Notes: generated by a model not told the origin, from the letters alone. 64,000 nt of DNA from Bog-473 sp963788585 (GCA_963788585.1 CAWBHA010000003.1:434001-498000); one strand, 5' to 3'. Numbered from the stretch's first letter, positions 34,630-45,353 are shown. Numbers and translations: made by a program.

Positions 34630-35298
34630 GTGAGCGACGATGTTGCCACGCACGGGACGCCGGATCGTCGCGCCCGGTCGCGCCGGCGCCGCGTCGTCGT
34701 GGCCGGGCACCGGGGCGACGCCGCGCTGGCTCGTGCCGGCCTGGGCGATGCCGACCCCGCCGTGCAGGAGGCGGCGATCGGCGCGCTGGCCCGCCTGGGC
34801 GAGCTCACGGCGGGAGACGTCCAGGCGGCGCTCGCACGTGGGGCTCCGGTCGTGCGCCGCCGCGCCGCCGAGGCGGCGGTGACCGTGCGAGGCAGGGGGG
34901 CGCGCTCGACCCTTCCCGCCGCGCTCACCGCCGCGCTCGGGGATGCGGACGCGCTCGTGGTCGTCGGCGCCGCCTGGTACCTGGGCGAGCGGCGTCACCG
35001 TCCCGCCGTGCCCGCCCTCGCCGCCACGGCGACGGCACACGCCGACGCGCGCTGCCGCGAGGCGGCGGTCGCTGCTCTCGGCGCCGTCGGCGACCTCGCC
35101 GGCCTGCCCGCCGTGCTCGCCGCGCTGGGCGACAAGCCCACCGTCCGGCGCCGGGCCACGGTGGCGCTCGCCGGCTTCGACGACCCGCGCGTCGACCCGG
35201 CGCTGCGCCAGGCCGCACAGGACCGCGACTGGCAGGTGCGCCAGGCCGCCGAGGAGCTCCTCGGCGAGTTGCCGGGCGCGCACGCGCCCGCCCTGTAG
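34630..35298 (+). CDS. HEAT-repeat protein
   Basis: A 222-aa all-helical protein made of ~30-residue HEAT/PBS-lyase-like repeats: GLGDADPAVQEAAIGALARLGEL, ALGDADALVVVGAAWYLGE, DARCREAAVAALGAVGDL, TVRRRATVALAGFDDPRV, and DWQVRQAAEELLGEL. It is a likely protein-binding scaffold. The start is a GTG 10 bp from the divergent Lon-like gene, so promoters must overlap the neighbouring coding region. It converges on mreB. Confidence 0.8.
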   Translation: MSDDVATHGTPDRRARSRRRRVVVAGHRGDAALARAGLGDADPAVQEAAIGALARLGELTAGDVQAALARGAPVVRRRAAEAAVTVRGRGARSTLPAALTAALGDADALVVVGAAWYLGERRHRPAVPALAATATAHADARCREAAVAALGAVGDLAGLPAVLAALGDKPTVRRRATVALAGFDDPRVDPALRQAAQDRDWQVRQAAEELLGELPGAHAPAL

Positions 35299-35324
35299 CG
35301 CTCCGCCTCTGGTCGTGTCCTGGC

Positions 35325-36326
35325 CTACTCGTCCTGGGTGAAGAGGCGCTTGAGCTTGTCGAACGACTCCAGGCAGACGCCGGCGCCCTGGACCACGCAC
35401 TCGAGTGGCGTGTCGACGAGGTGCACGGGCACCGCCGTCGCGTCGGCCAGCCGCTGGGTCATGCCGCGCAGCAGCGCGCCGCCGCCGGTCAGGTGGACGC
35501 CCTCGAAGATGATGTCCTGCGCCAACTCGGGCGGCGCCTCGCCGAGGCAGACCGCGGCCGACTCGACGACCGACGCCACGTTGTCCTCAAGGGCGCCGCG
35601 CACCTCGAGCGGAGAGAGGACGACGGTCTTGGGGCGTCCGGTGGCGATCTCGCGCCCGCGGATCTCGGCCTGTTGCTCGCCCTCGTAGGGGTGGGCCGAC
35701 CCGATCGCCATCTTGACCGCCTCGGCCGTGCGCTCGCCGACGGCCACGCCGTAGCGGTTGCGCACGTGGCTCTGGATGGACGCGTCGAAGTCGAAGCCGC
35801 CGCAGCGCAACGCCTCGACCGCCACCACCCCGCCGAGCGAGATGACGGCCATCTCCGCCGTGCCGCCGCCGACGTCGACGACCATGTTGCCGACGGGCTC
35901 GTGGATCGACAGCCCGGCGCCGATCGCCGCCGCCATCGGCTGCTCGATGAGGAAGCTGGCCGACGCGCCGGCCCGGCGCGCCGCCTCCTTGACGGCGCGC
36001 CGCTCGACGGCGGTGATGGCCGAGGGCACGCAGATGAGCACCTTGGGCCGGTTCAGCCGGCTCACGCCGACCCGGCGGAGCAGCACGGCCAGCATCCGCT
36101 CGGTGACCTCGAAGTCGGTGATGGCGCCGCCCCGGAGCGGCCGCTCGGCCACGATGTAGCCCGGGGTCCGGCCGATCATCTGCCAGGCGTCCGTCCCGAT
36201 CGCCAGGACCTCTCGGCTGCGCGAGTCGAGCGCGACGACCGTCGGCTCGTTCAGCACGACACCCTTCCCCTTGGCGTACACGAGCGTGTTGGCCGTGCCG
36301 AGGTCGATGGCCAGGTCGCGCGACAT
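35325..36326 (-). CDS. mreB: Rod shape-determining protein MreB
   Basis: A 333-aa bacterial actin. The nucleotide-binding blocks are present: DLAIDLGTANTLVYAKGKG, VVDVGGGTAEMAVISLGG and LTGGGALLRGM; ICVPSAITAVERRAVKEAARRAG and FLIEQPMAAAIGAGL are typical MreB/Mbl. It polymerises under the membrane and guides lateral wall synthesis. There is no mreC/mreD next to it, so this may be a stand-alone Mbl-type copy. It is divergent from the protease gene at 36397. Confidence 0.93.
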   Translation of the reverse strand: MSRDLAIDLGTANTLVYAKGKGVVLNEPTVVALDSRSREVLAIGTDAWQMIGRTPGYIVAERPLRGGAITDFEVTERMLAVLLRRVGVSRLNRPKVLICVPSAITAVERRAVKEAARRAGASASFLIEQPMAAAIGAGLSIHEPVGNMVVDVGGGTAEMAVISLGGVVAVEALRCGGFDFDASIQSHVRNRYGVAVGERTAEAVKMAIGSAHPYEGEQQAEIRGREIATGRPKTVVLSPLEVRGALEDNVASVVESAAVCLGEAPPELAQDIIFEGVHLTGGGALLRGMTQRLADATAVPVHLVDTPLECVVQGAGVCLESFDKLKRLFTQDE

Positions 36327-36396
36327 GGGGCCTCATGGTACGGCCGGACCATCGAGCGACGGCACTTCCAGGGCCGTCCTCGGTATCGTGCTCGTG

Positions 36397-37625
36397 GTGA
36401 GCGACACGCCCGAGGAGCCCCGCGACGGCGATCCGGGCCCGGACGAGCGCGGGGGAACAGGCCCCGAGGGGCCCGAATCCGCCGCAGCGCGGGTGGATCG
36501 ACCCCGACGACCGGCTGTGGCGCCATCCGAGTGAGATGGCCCCCGGCGGGGACAGCCCGATGCTCCTCAACGCGCCCTCGCGCCACCGCTCGCGCACCGC
36601 GTTCATGGCCCTGATCGGCGTGGCGGCGGTCGCCGCCGTGGTGGCCTTCTTCATCGTCCTGCTCTCCCCCGCCTCCCAGCACCCGCTCGAGGGCTCCGGT
36701 TCGACGGGCGACACGGTCGCCGCCGGCCCCATCACCACCCTGGCCGGACCGCAGAACACGGTGCCGCCCTCCGCCCAGGCGGCCGGACACTCCATGGTGG
36801 AACTTCGGGCCACCACCGCCCACGGCACGATGGCGCTCGTCGGCGTCGCCGTGGCCGAGGGCGGGGCTGGTCGCCACGACGGCCGACCTGCTGCGCGGCG
36901 CCACCCACGTCGGCGTCGTCGGCCCGTCGGGCAAGCTCGAGTCCGCCTCCGTCGTGGGGACGGACGCCGACTCCGACGTGGCCCTGGTGAGCGTGCCCGA
37001 GGACCTGCCCGTGGCGCCGTTCGCCGACGACGCCACGGTGGACGGCGGCGCACCCGACCTGGTGCTCAGCTACGTGCCCGCGGGTGGCACCACGGTCGCG
37101 TTGCACTGCACGCCGGGCTCCGTGACCGGCGTCGGCGGCGCCATCGCGGCGGGGCCCGCCGCGGGCATGCCCTCCATCACCACGTCGGCCGCCGCGCCGG
37201 CCGCGAGCAGCGGCGGTGCCGTGCTGCTCACCGCCTCGGGCAGCGTGGTGGGGCTCCTCTACGACCCGCCGGCGGCCGGCGCGCCCGACACCACCTTCCT
37301 GCCCAGTCAGCTGGTCGTCGGGGTGGCCGACGACCTGCGCTCGGGCGACCGGGTGGCGGGATGGCTGGGCATCGAGGGCACCGATGCGCCGGGGGACACC
37401 GGCGCCAAGGTCGAGACGGTGAGCGCGGGGAGCCCCGCCGCCGCCGGCAAGCTGCAGCCCGGGCAGGTCGTGGTGGCCGTCGACTCGCTCCCCGTGCGCA
37501 CGATGGCCGAGCTGCGGGCCCGCATCTACGTCCTGCCCCCGGGCTCGGCGGCGACGCTCTCGCTGCGGCAGCCCCCCGGGACCGCCACCAAGGCCGTGGG
37601 CGTCACCCTCGGCAGGTCCTCATAG
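36397..37625 (+). CDS. Membrane-anchored trypsin-like protease with PDZ domain, frameshifted
   Basis: The parts read as one protein in three frames: an acidic start (MSDTPEEPRDGDPGPDERGG), then PPQRGWIDPDDRLWRHPSEM and a helix (FMALIGVAAVAAVVAFFIVLL), then LVATTADLLRGATHVGVV, DSDVALVSVPEDL, the Ser region AASSGGAVLL and a PDZ domain (GWLGIEGTDAPGD, SPAAAGKLQPGQVVVAVDSLPV). Net +1 shifts lie near 36455-36480 and 36860-36870. This layout matches actinobacterial S1C/HtrA-like proteins, though GNSGG is altered to SSGG. The shifts may be sequence errors at G/C runs; otherwise it is a pseudogene. Confidence 0.7.
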
Positions 37626-37634
37626 CATGCGAGG

Positions 37635-38841
37635 GTGAGCATCTTCGGTTCGGGCGATCCCGACAACCCGATGGGCGGCCTCCTGGGCGACCTGCTCAAG
37701 GTCATCGGGTCGGGCCCCGGCGCCGGCGACAACTGGTTCGAGGCGGCCCGCACCCTCGCCTACGGCGTCGCCACCGACGGGGGCGAGGACGAGAGCCCGG
37801 ACCCGCTCGTGCGCATCGCGTTCGAGGAGCTGGCCCGCGTGGCCGAGCTGCACGTGGCCGAGGCGACCGGCATCGGGCCGACCTCGGGCAGCGGCGGCGT
37901 CGCCTTCGAGGCGGTCGGGCCCGGCCAGTGGAGCTTCCGGGTGCTCGAGGCGTACCGCGGCGTCCTCAAGTCGATGATCGACGCGCAGCAGCAGGGCGCG
38001 GCGGCCGTCCCGACCACCATGGATCTGAGCGAGCTCGATCCGGAAGGCTCGGCGGGCCTCGGCGGCCTGCTCGGGCAGTTCGCCCTGACGCTCGGGCCCG
38101 TCTTCCTCGGCATGCAGTTCGGCTCCGCCGCCGGCCACCTGGCCCGGCGCGCCTTCGGCCAGTACGCGCTGCCGCTGCCCTGGCCGGAATCGCCCACCCT
38201 GCTCCTCGTGCCGGGCAACGTCGCCCGCTTCGCCGAGGACTGGAGCCTCCCGCTCCAGGAGGTACAGCTGTGGGTCTGCGTCCGCGAGCTGACCATGCAC
38301 GCGGTGCTGACCCGCCCGGGCGTGCGCAGCTCGCTCACGACGCTGCTCGGCGACGCGTCGGCGCACGCCGCCGCGGCGCAGCGGTCCATCGTCGAACGGC
38401 TCGGCGAGGGGCTCGACGGACCCGACCGCGCTCGAGGACGCGCTGGGCGATCCCGAGGCGCTGCTCTCGGACCTCATCAGCCCCGAGCAGCGCAGCATCT
38501 CGAGCACGCTGACCGCGCAGACCACGGCCATCGGCGCCTACGTGGACCACGTCACCGCCGGCATCGCCGCGTCGCTGACCTCGTCGAACAACGCGCTGCG
38601 CGAGGCCTGGTACCGCTACCGGATCGAAGAGGGCAAGGGCGAGCAGGCGTTCGCCGGCCTGTTCGGGCTCGACATGGGCCAGGACGAGGTGGACCGGGGC
38701 CGCGACTTCGTCAACGGCGTGGTGGAGCGGGCCGGCGAGGACGCGCTGGCGCGCCTGTGGCGCGACGAGCTCGACCTGCCCACACCGGCCGAGGTGGACG
38801 CACCCGGCCTCTGGCTGGCGCGCATCGGCCTGCTCGACTGA
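37635..38841 (+). CDS. DUF2342 zinc-dependent metalloprotease-like protein, frameshifted
   Basis: Typical DUF2342/zincin_2 content, a family often annotated as F420-biosynthesis-associated: GGLLGDLLKVIGSGPGAGDNWFEAAR, LARVAELHVAEATGI, LLGQFALTLGPVFLGMQFGSAAGHLARRAFGQY, and VRELTMHAVLTRPGVR. Near 38417-38425 the frame moves by +1 and continues TALEDALGDPEALLSDLISPEQ to LWLARIGLLD at 38841. The start is a GTG 9 bp after the preceding protease stop, which suggests one transcript. The single shift is probably a sequence error. Confidence 0.75.
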
Positions 38842-38940
38842 ACTGCGCGGCAGCGTCTCGCCTGAACCTCTCGGCGCCCGGCTGAACCCCTGCCACAGCG
38901 ACGGCGCAACCGCCGCTGGCTCAGCCGAGCACCGAGAGAC

Positions 38941-39261
38941 TCAGCCGACCGCCGCCGGCACGCTGCGCTCGAAGGTGTGGCGCGCCATCGCGGTGGTGAC
39001 CCGGCCCGCCAGGAGCAGGGTCTCGATGGTGCCGTCCCACGCCGGTGCGATGGCGTAGACGTAGTCGGCCATCGCCTCGTCGGAGCGGGTCGCCGACAGC
39101 ACGTCGACGAGATCGAAGAGGTGGGCAACCGTGACCGCCTCCGGGAGGTCCGGCGGTGTGAGCGTGCGCACGAGTGCCGCCTCGTCCTCGGTCAGCTCGC
39201 CGACGAGCCCCCGCATCTCACGTACCACCGGTGCATCGTCCATCGTGTACGTCTCCCCCAC
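38941..39261 (-). CDS. Small hypothetical protein
   Basis: A 106-aa acidic, Leu-rich protein (LVGELTEDEAALVRTLTPPDLPEAVTVAHLFDLVDVL) with no recognised domain. The GTG at 39261 has a GGGGGGAG stretch about 8 nt upstream; an ATG at 39243 is an alternative. Codon use (G/C at third positions) matches its neighbours, which supports it being real. Confidence 0.6.
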   Translation of the reverse strand: MGETYTMDDAPVVREMRGLVGELTEDEAALVRTLTPPDLPEAVTVAHLFDLVDVLSATRSDEAMADYVYAIAPAWDGTIETLLLAGRVTTAMARHTFERSVPAAVG

Positions 39262-39277
39262 GGTTGTCTCCCCCCCT

Positions 39278-39300
39278 CGCCCGGACCTCCGGTCCGGGCG
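39278..39300. terminator. GC-rich hairpin
   Basis: CGCCCGGACC and GGTCCGGGCG form perfect 10-bp arms with a 3-nt loop (TCC). It lies between two minus-strand small genes, about 120 bp after the stop at 39419, and there is no T run. It could terminate or attenuate transcription into the 38941-39261 gene. Confidence 0.45.
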
Positions 39301-39418
39301 ACCTACCGCCGACGCTCTACCGCCGCCGATCTACCGCAACGGGTCGACATATTTCACGGTCGTGGTCGCGTCCGAGTGGCCCCTCCGGTGCAAGTTGGGT
39401 GCGGGCGGTCGGCCCAGG

Positions 39419-39709
39419 TCAGCCCTCGGCCTCCTCGCCCCAGTCGAGGACCCATTCGAGGGCGAGCTGCTCGCGCTCGGCGTCACGCACGACCCGTTCG
39501 CTGTTGCGCCTGAACTGGGGGTCGTGAGGGGGCAGGAGCACCAGCCGGGCGAGCACGCGGTCGCGGAATTGGTCGATCACGTCCGCCGGGCCGTAGTCGG
39601 ACTGCACCTCCCAGTGCGGTGCGACCGGGCCGAGATACACCACCCGCACGTGCCCGATGGGCTCGACGGGCTCACCCTCTTGGACAGCGTCTACCTCGTC
39701 GGGGGCCAT
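39419..39709 (-). CDS. Small hypothetical protein
   Basis: A 96-aa protein (VRVVYLGPVAPHWEVQSDYGPADVIDQFRDRVLARLVLLPPHDPQFRRNSERVVRDAEREQLALEW). It has an ordered beta-alpha pattern and highly biased third positions, so it is likely real. No family is recognised. It is divergent from the whiB gene at 39881. Confidence 0.55.
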   Translation of the reverse strand: MAPDEVDAVQEGEPVEPIGHVRVVYLGPVAPHWEVQSDYGPADVIDQFRDRVLARLVLLPPHDPQFRRNSERVVRDAEREQLALEWVLDWGEEAEG

Positions 39710-39880
39710 GGCATCTCCTCGGATCGGCGGCGGGGCGCCAGCGTAGCCCCGGCACGCGGAACGGCATTCTCCCTGGTAGAGCGCAAATCGGGTGCTGAAT
39801 TCTTACGAAGTTCCTATTCGCAAAGCCTAGGACCCGACTGGCACCTTCCGTAGAATGATGCGTGAAAAGGGAGCGGATCA

Positions 39881-40126
39881 ATGGATAGCGATTGGATGGC
39901 CCGGGGGAAGTGCAAAGAAGTTGCTCCCGACCTCTTCTTTCCCAGCGACGGGATGGGCGTGCTGGTGGCCCAGCGCATCTGCGCCGAGTGTCCCGTCTCC
40001 GAGGCCTGCCTCGAGTACGCGCTCGTGAACCACATCGACCACGGGGTCTGGGGTGGTGCCTCGGAGCGTGAGCGCCGCCGCATCCTGCGCCGCCGTCGCC
40101 TCTCACACGCCGTCGTCGCCAAGTAG
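39881..40126 (+). CDS. WhiB-family [4Fe-4S] transcription factor
   Basis: An 81-aa WhiB-like protein. Four cluster cysteines are at 11, 34, 37 and 43 (CxxC within AECPVSEAC), the GVWGG turn is at 55-59, and a basic DNA-binding tail SERERRRILRRRR follows. It binds sigma factor region 4 and responds to redox or nitric oxide. AAGGGAG precedes the ATG, and a TAGAAT -10-like box lies at 39851-39856. Confidence 0.92.
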   Translation: MDSDWMARGKCKEVAPDLFFPSDGMGVLVAQRICAECPVSEACLEYALVNHIDHGVWGGASERERRRILRRRRLSHAVVAK

Positions 40127-40285
40127 CCCCTGAGGCGCCCCAGGGCGCTCGCAGCACATGCCCGCCGGGTGGTGGCGGGTGGACGGGAACCGGTTCCACC
40201 CGGCGCCAGCGTGGCACGCTGGCCCGGTGCAGGCGGACAGGCCGGTCGTCTCGCGATCGTGGAGTCTCGTGATCGTCGAGCGGCC

Positions 40286-41188
40286 GTGATCGTCGAGTGT
40301 GTCGTCAACGTCTCCGAGGGCCGCGACGACGCCGTGCTGGCCGATCTCGCCGCGTCCGCCGGGCCGACCTTGCGGGATCTGCACCGCGACGCCGACCACA
40401 ACCGCTCGGTCCTCACCCTGGCCGGCGAGTCGACCGCCGTTTCCGCCGGGGCCCGCGCCCTGGCCGCGACCACGGTCGCCCGCCTCGACCTGCGCCGCCA
40501 CGCCGGCGTCCACCCCCGTCTCGGGGTGCTCGACGTGGTGCCCTTCGTGCCCTACGCCCCCGGCGGCCCGCCCCCCGCCGACCTGACCGGCGCGGCGGCC
40601 CTGCGCGACGAGTTCGCCCGCTGGCTCGGCGACGAATTGGGCGTGCCGACCTTTTGCTACGGGCCCCTTCCCGGCGGGCGGACCCGGACGCTGCCGGACG
40701 TCCGCCGGCACGCCTTCACGCCCGCACTCGATCCTCCCGACTACGGCCCGGACCATGCCGACCCCCGCACCGGTGCCACCGCCGTGGGGGCGCGACCGGC
40801 GTTGGTGGCCTACAACGTCTGGGTCTCCTCGCTCGAGGTGGCCCGAAGCGTGGCGCCGCTCGTGCGCCGGCCCGAGGTGCGGGCGCTCGGCCTGGCCGTC
40901 GGGTCCAGAGCCCAGGTGTCGTGCAACCTCCTCGACCCCGCCCGCTACGGGCCCGAGCGGCTCTACGACGCCGTGGCCGCCCTGGTGGCCGACGCCGAAG
41001 CCGAAACCGAACCCGAAGCCACCGGCACAAGCGCCCGCGTCGAGGGCGCCGAGCTGGTGGGACTGATCCCCGAGGCCGTCCTCGCGGGCGTCCCGCGGGC
41101 CCGCTGGGGCGAACTGGGGCTCACGGCAGAGTCGACGGTGGAGTCCCGGCTGGCCGCCTGGGAGGCAGGCCAGCGCAAAGGGCCTTAG
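40286..41188 (+). CDS. Glutamate formiminotransferase-like protein
   Basis: A 300-aa protein matching the N-terminal and central formiminotransferase domains: VIVECVVNVSEGRD, LRDLHRDADHNRSVLTLAG, HAGVHPRLGVLDVVPFVP, FCYGPLPGGRTRTLPDVRR, TAVGARPALVAYNVWV. The family transfers formimino or formyl groups to tetrahydrofolate. The GTG at 40286 begins the conserved VECVVNVSEG start; an open frame extends further upstream without similarity. It ends 4 bp inside the convergent second whiB gene. Confidence 0.85.
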   Translation: MIVECVVNVSEGRDDAVLADLAASAGPTLRDLHRDADHNRSVLTLAGESTAVSAGARALAATTVARLDLRRHAGVHPRLGVLDVVPFVPYAPGGPPPADLTGAAALRDEFARWLGDELGVPTFCYGPLPGGRTRTLPDVRRHAFTPALDPPDYGPDHADPRTGATAVGARPALVAYNVWVSSLEVARSVAPLVRRPEVRALGLAVGSRAQVSCNLLDPARYGPERLYDAVAALVADAEAETEPEATGTSARVEGAELVGLIPEAVLAGVPRARWGELGLTAESTVESRLAAWEAGQRKGP

Positions 41189-41472
41189 GAAGCGCTGACC
41201 ACGTCTCGACGGGCGAGGGCGCGGGCCCGACGGAGCCGGCGGCGCTCCCGCTCGCTCATGCCGCCCCAGATCCCGAACTTCTCACCGTTGGCCAGTGCGT
41301 ACTCGAGGCAGTCCTCGCGCACGACACAGCCGCGGCAGACCTCCTTGGCCTCCCTGGTGGACGCGCCCCGTTCCGGGAAGAACAGGTCGGGGTCGACGCC
41401 CATGCAGTTCGCGCGCAGCTGCCAGCTTCGTTCTTGGCGACCGTAGAGCGTGGTGACGATGTCAACTGGCAC
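41185..41472 (-). CDS. WhiB-family [4Fe-4S] transcription factor (WhiB2-like)
   Basis: A 95-aa WhiB protein with cysteines at 23, 46, 49 and 55, GIWGG at 67-71, and a basic tail (SERERRRLRRARALARRD). The segment SWQLRANCMGVDPDLFFPERG is typical of the WhiB2/WhmD group linked to septation. The GTG at 41472 is chosen because AAGGGGGG precedes it and upstream sequence lacks similarity. A palindrome lies 42 bp upstream. Confidence 0.88.
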   Translation of the reverse strand: MPVDIVTTLYGRQERSWQLRANCMGVDPDLFFPERGASTREAKEVCRGCVVREDCLEYALANGEKFGIWGGMSERERRRLRRARALARRDVVSAS

Positions 41473-41513
41473 TTGGGTTCGCCCCCCTTCTTGCTTCTTG
41501 CGACAGGTGGCAC

Positions 41514-41529
41514 CGTTGTAGTTACAACG
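41514..41529. promoter_or_regulatory. Palindrome upstream of whiB2-like gene
   Basis: CGTTGTA (41514-41520) and TACAACG (41523-41529) are perfect inverted arms with a 2-bp centre. It lies 42-57 bp upstream of the chosen GTG, in an otherwise AT-richer stretch, and is a candidate operator. Confidence 0.4.
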
Positions 41530-41812
41530 ATGTGACCAACATCTTTGACCACCGTTCCCCGGCTGCGCAAGGCCCAAATACCGATCCCGGGCACGAATCG
41601 TGAATGCGCTGCCCTCGGGGGGGTGTGGATAAATGCACGAAACCCCAGTTCAGCGGCGACTTCTGCGCGAATGGTGCACGGAAGGGACGATTTTCGGTTG
41701 AGGTGACGCCCTGGCCGCCGGAGACGGCCCGGCGGAGGGGCCGCGGCGGGCGCCCGTTAGGGCGTCGGCCCAGGTCGGGCGCCCGATTGCGACCCGGATC
41801 AGGCGGAGGAAC

Positions 41813-43844
41813 TCAGGCGGAGGGGCGCAGCACCCGGCGGTGCTGGAGGAAGTCGACCAGTACGTAGCCGCCCAGGGTGTCGGGGGTGGTGTAGAAGGTG
41901 CGGCCGCCGTTGACCCGGGCGATCTGCTCGACGAAGGGGTAGTGCGTGCGCTGGAGGTCGAGGGCGAACGTGTTGATGACGATGCCGGCCCGGGTGCAGC
42001 GAATGACCTCGGCCATCGTGCGCCGCAGCGTCTCGGGGACGGGTGGGTAGTTGAAGAACACCTCGCCGTAGTCGTCCACGTGGGCCGTGGGCTCGCCGTC
42101 GGTCACCACGATGATCTGCTTGGTCCCGTGCTGGTGGGCCAGCATGCGCCGGGCCAGCGCCAGCGCGTGCTGGAGGTTCGTGCCGTACACGTAGTCCCAC
42201 ATGGCGGTCGGGATCTCGTCGGGGCGGATCTCGCGGGCGACCTCGGAGAAGCCGACGATGCCGAGGAAGTCGCGGGGGAACTTCGACGAGATCAGCGTCT
42301 GGAGTGCCATGGCCATGCGCTTGGCCGGCACGAAGTTGTCCCGCATCGGCATCGACATGGACAGGTCGACGCAGAGCACCGTCGCCGAGCGGCTGAGGGC
42401 CTCCACCTCGACCACCTCGAAGTCCTCGGGGGTGAGGCGCACCGGGACGCCCGACCCGCCCCGCCGGACGGCGTTGTGCACCGTCGTCGAGAGATGCAGG
42501 TTCATCGGGTCGCCGTACTCGTAGGGCTTGGTCGTCTCCTCGCGATCGTGCCCCGCGCCCGTGCGCACGGCCGAGTGGTCGCCGATGCGGTCCTTGTTGA
42601 TCTGCCCGAAGAGGTCGGCCAGCGCCTTCTGGCCCAGGCGGCGCACGCCCCTGGGGCGTGAGCTCGATGCGCCCGCCCTGCTGCTCGATCAGGCCCGCGT
42701 CGGCCAGCGACTTGGTGAGGTTGGCCAGGCGGTCCAGCGCCCGGGCGGCGTCCTCGCCCATGTGCTGCCTGACCTGATCGAGGTCGATCTCGCCGAGGGC
42801 GGCCGGCGTCGAGGCCGACTGGAGCACGTCCTCCATGCGGTCGAGCTGGCCGAGCTGGCTGGCCAGGTCGGTGGCGCGGTTCAGCGGCATCGAGCCCTCG
42901 CCGTTGAAGTCGTAGCTCTCCTGCCAGCCGGCGTCGGGGAAGGCACGCTGGAGGTTCTGCGCCAGGCGGTCGACCTGCCAGCGCAGGTCCATGTCCTCGA
43001 GCACGGCCCCCATGAGCTGGCTCAGCTGCGCCTGCTGTTCGGGGCTGAGGCTGTTCCACACCGCCTGGGCGGCCGCCATGCGCTGGGCCAGCTGCTCGAG
43101 CAGCTCGTCGAGGTTCTGCGGGTCGCCCGGGAACATGTCCCCGAACTGCTGCATGAACTCCTCGAAGCTGGGGTCGAGGTCCTCGCCTCGCTCGCGCTGC
43201 TCGAGCATGCGGTTGAGCGCGTCGTAGGCGTCGCGCATGCGCGCCATTTCCTCGGGGCCCATGTTGGACAGCGCCTCGGAGGCGCCCTCGAAGAACGTGT
43301 CGGCCATCTCCCGCCGCAGCTCCTCGACCAGCTCCTCGAAGCGCTCCCGGGCTTCGGAGGACACGAAGTCGTAGTGCTGCAGGCTGCTGATGCGCCCGGC
43401 CGGGTCGTCGGGCTGGAGGTCGAGGGCCATGCGCCGCTCGGTGGCCACGTCGTCGGTGACCTCCTCTCGGCGCTCGTCGCCCGACGCGTGCGCCTCCTCG
43501 ACCAGCTCGTCGATGGCGGCGCGCTCGTCCTGCTCGATCTCGTCGAGCTGTCGGCCCAGCTCGGCCATGCGGCCGTCGGGATCGCCCTCGGCCAGCATCT
43601 CGGCGCGCCGGCGCCGCAGCTGCTCGAGCAGGTCGCGCAGGCCGGCCACCTGCTCGCCGTCGGCGCCGCGGTAGCCGCTGCGCAGCAGGCGGCGCAGCGC
43701 GTCGTCGAGGTCGCCGCCGGCCAACAGGTCGTCGGTCAAGCCGGCCAGGAGGTCGTCGGGGTCGAGGTCGGCGAACTCCTGGGTGCCGTCCCACCCGGAG
43801 TAGTCGAAGTGGACGCCGCTCACGGGCTCTTCGGCTGGGGTCAT
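41813..43844 (-). CDS. VWA-domain protein, partner of MoxR-type ATPase, frameshifted
   Basis: A protein of about 675 aa. The N-terminal ~400 residues are long Glu/Leu-rich helices. The C-terminal ~220 residues are a von Willebrand A domain: VLCVDLSMSMPMRDN is the DxSxS MIDAS motif, with IVVTDGEPTAH later. Near 42640-42660 the frame moves by +1 (LTPQGR into VRRLGQKALADLFGQINKD). VWA proteins of this type work with MoxR/Mg-chelatase-like AAA ATPases, and the ATPase gene is just upstream. The shift is probably a sequence error. Confidence 0.8.
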
Positions 43845-43875
43845 CGGCTCATCGGTTCGCTCGGGTCATCGGTTC

Positions 43876-45353
43876 CTACTTGCGCCCGCGGTAGAGGGCG
43901 CGGGCGCCCGAGGCGTCCTTGTTCAGGCGCTTGGTGAGGTGCAGGCCCTCGAGGAGGAACTCCATGGCGCTCGCCATGAGCGCCGGCGACTCGGCCTCGG
44001 CCGCCTCGGGACCGGCCAGCTTGCGCGTCGCCGGCTCGAGCTCGGGCAGGTCGGCCAGCACGGCCAGGTACTCGGCCGAGGGCAGGTCGTCGCCCACGTG
44101 CACCACCACCTGGTCGTGGAAGGCGGCCACGATCGACTGCGGATCGTCGAGGGTGACGCGGCGGCGGAAGATGCTGAGGGTGGCGGCCGCGACGAGCTGG
44201 GCCACCACCTCGTCCTCGTGCCCTTCCTCCATGGCCTCCACCTCGATCTTGCCCTGGGTCGAGGGGACCAGCGCCGAGAGGTCGCTGATGCGGGGCACGG
44301 CCACGGGCTCGCCGGTGCGCAGGGCCCGCCGCGCCGCCGAGGCCACCAGGGTCTCGTAGTTGGCGATGGAGAGGCGGACCGAGACGCCGCTGCGCTGGTT
44401 CAGGTGCGTGCTGCGCCGGGCGAGCTGGCTGACCTCGGCCACGATCTCCTTCATGAAGGGCGGGACGCTCACCGGGACCCCCGCAGTGGGGAGCTCCGCC
44501 TCGGCCTCCATGATCTTGACCTCGGTCTGGGTCTCGTAGGGGTAGTGCGTGCGGATCTGGGCGCCGAAGCGGTCCTTGAGCGGCGTGATGATGCGGCCGC
44601 GGTTCGTGTAGTCCTCCGGGTTCGCCGTGGCGACCAGCATGATGTCGAGGGGGAGGCGGATCCGGTGGCCGCGGATCTGCACGTCGCGCTCCTCGAGGAT
44701 GTTGAGCAGCCCGACCTGGATGCGCTCGGAGAGGTCCGGCAGCTCGTTGATGGCGAAGATGCCGCGGTTGACGCCGTGGGATGAGCCCGTAGTGGAGCGC
44801 CAGCTCGTCGCTGAGGTAGCGCCCCTCCGCGATCTTGATGGGGTCCACCTCGCCGATGAGGTCGGCGATGGAGGTGTCGGGCGTGGCCAGCTTCTCGCCG
44901 TAGCGCTGCGAGCGGTGCGCCCAGTCGATCGGTGTCGCGTCGCCCAGCTCCTCGACGCGGTCGAGCGCGTAGCGCGACACGGGGCGGTAGGGGTCGTCGT
45001 TGATCTCGGAGCCGGCCACGACGGGCATCCACTCGTCGAGCAGGCCGACCAGAGAGCGGATGACGCGCGTCTTGGCCTGGCCGCGCTCGCCCAGGAGGAT
45101 GAGGTCGTGCCCGGCCAGGATGGCGTTCTCCAGCTGCGGCACGACGGTGTCCTCGAAGCCGAGCACGCCCGGCACCACCGACGCGCCCGAGGCGATCGCC
45201 TTGGCGGTGTTGCGGCGCATCTCCTCGGCCACCGACACCGATTCCCAGCCCGACGCCGCGCAGGTCGGCGAGGGAACCGGGGAGATCGGCCGGAGGCGTC
45301 AGCCCACCCGGAAGTGGGGTCGCGGAGGGATCGAAGTGCGAGGGGCCGTCCAT
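43876..45353 (-). CDS. MoxR/Mg-chelatase-like AAA ATPase, twice frameshifted
   Basis: Pieces in three frames make one ATPase: MDGPSHFDPSATPLPGG then LADLR; ASGWESVSVAEEMRRNTAKAI, GFEDTVVPQLENAILAGHDLILLGERGQAKTR (Walker A) to LALHYGLIPH; then VNRGIFAINELPDL, LPLDIMLVATANPEDYTNRG and LKDRFGAQIRTHYP to the stop. Net +1 shifts lie near 45240-45250 and 44775-44790. The sensor and arginine regions are intact. It probably acts with the VWA protein 31 bp downstream as a chaperone or metal-insertion pair. Confidence 0.8.

Noticed and set aside
33309..36614. A continuous plus-strand open frame of more than 1000 codons
   Set aside because: It runs antisense to the Lon-like protease and mreB and out of frame across the HEAT-repeat gene; its Arg/His/Gly-rich product is a typical G+C-driven shadow.
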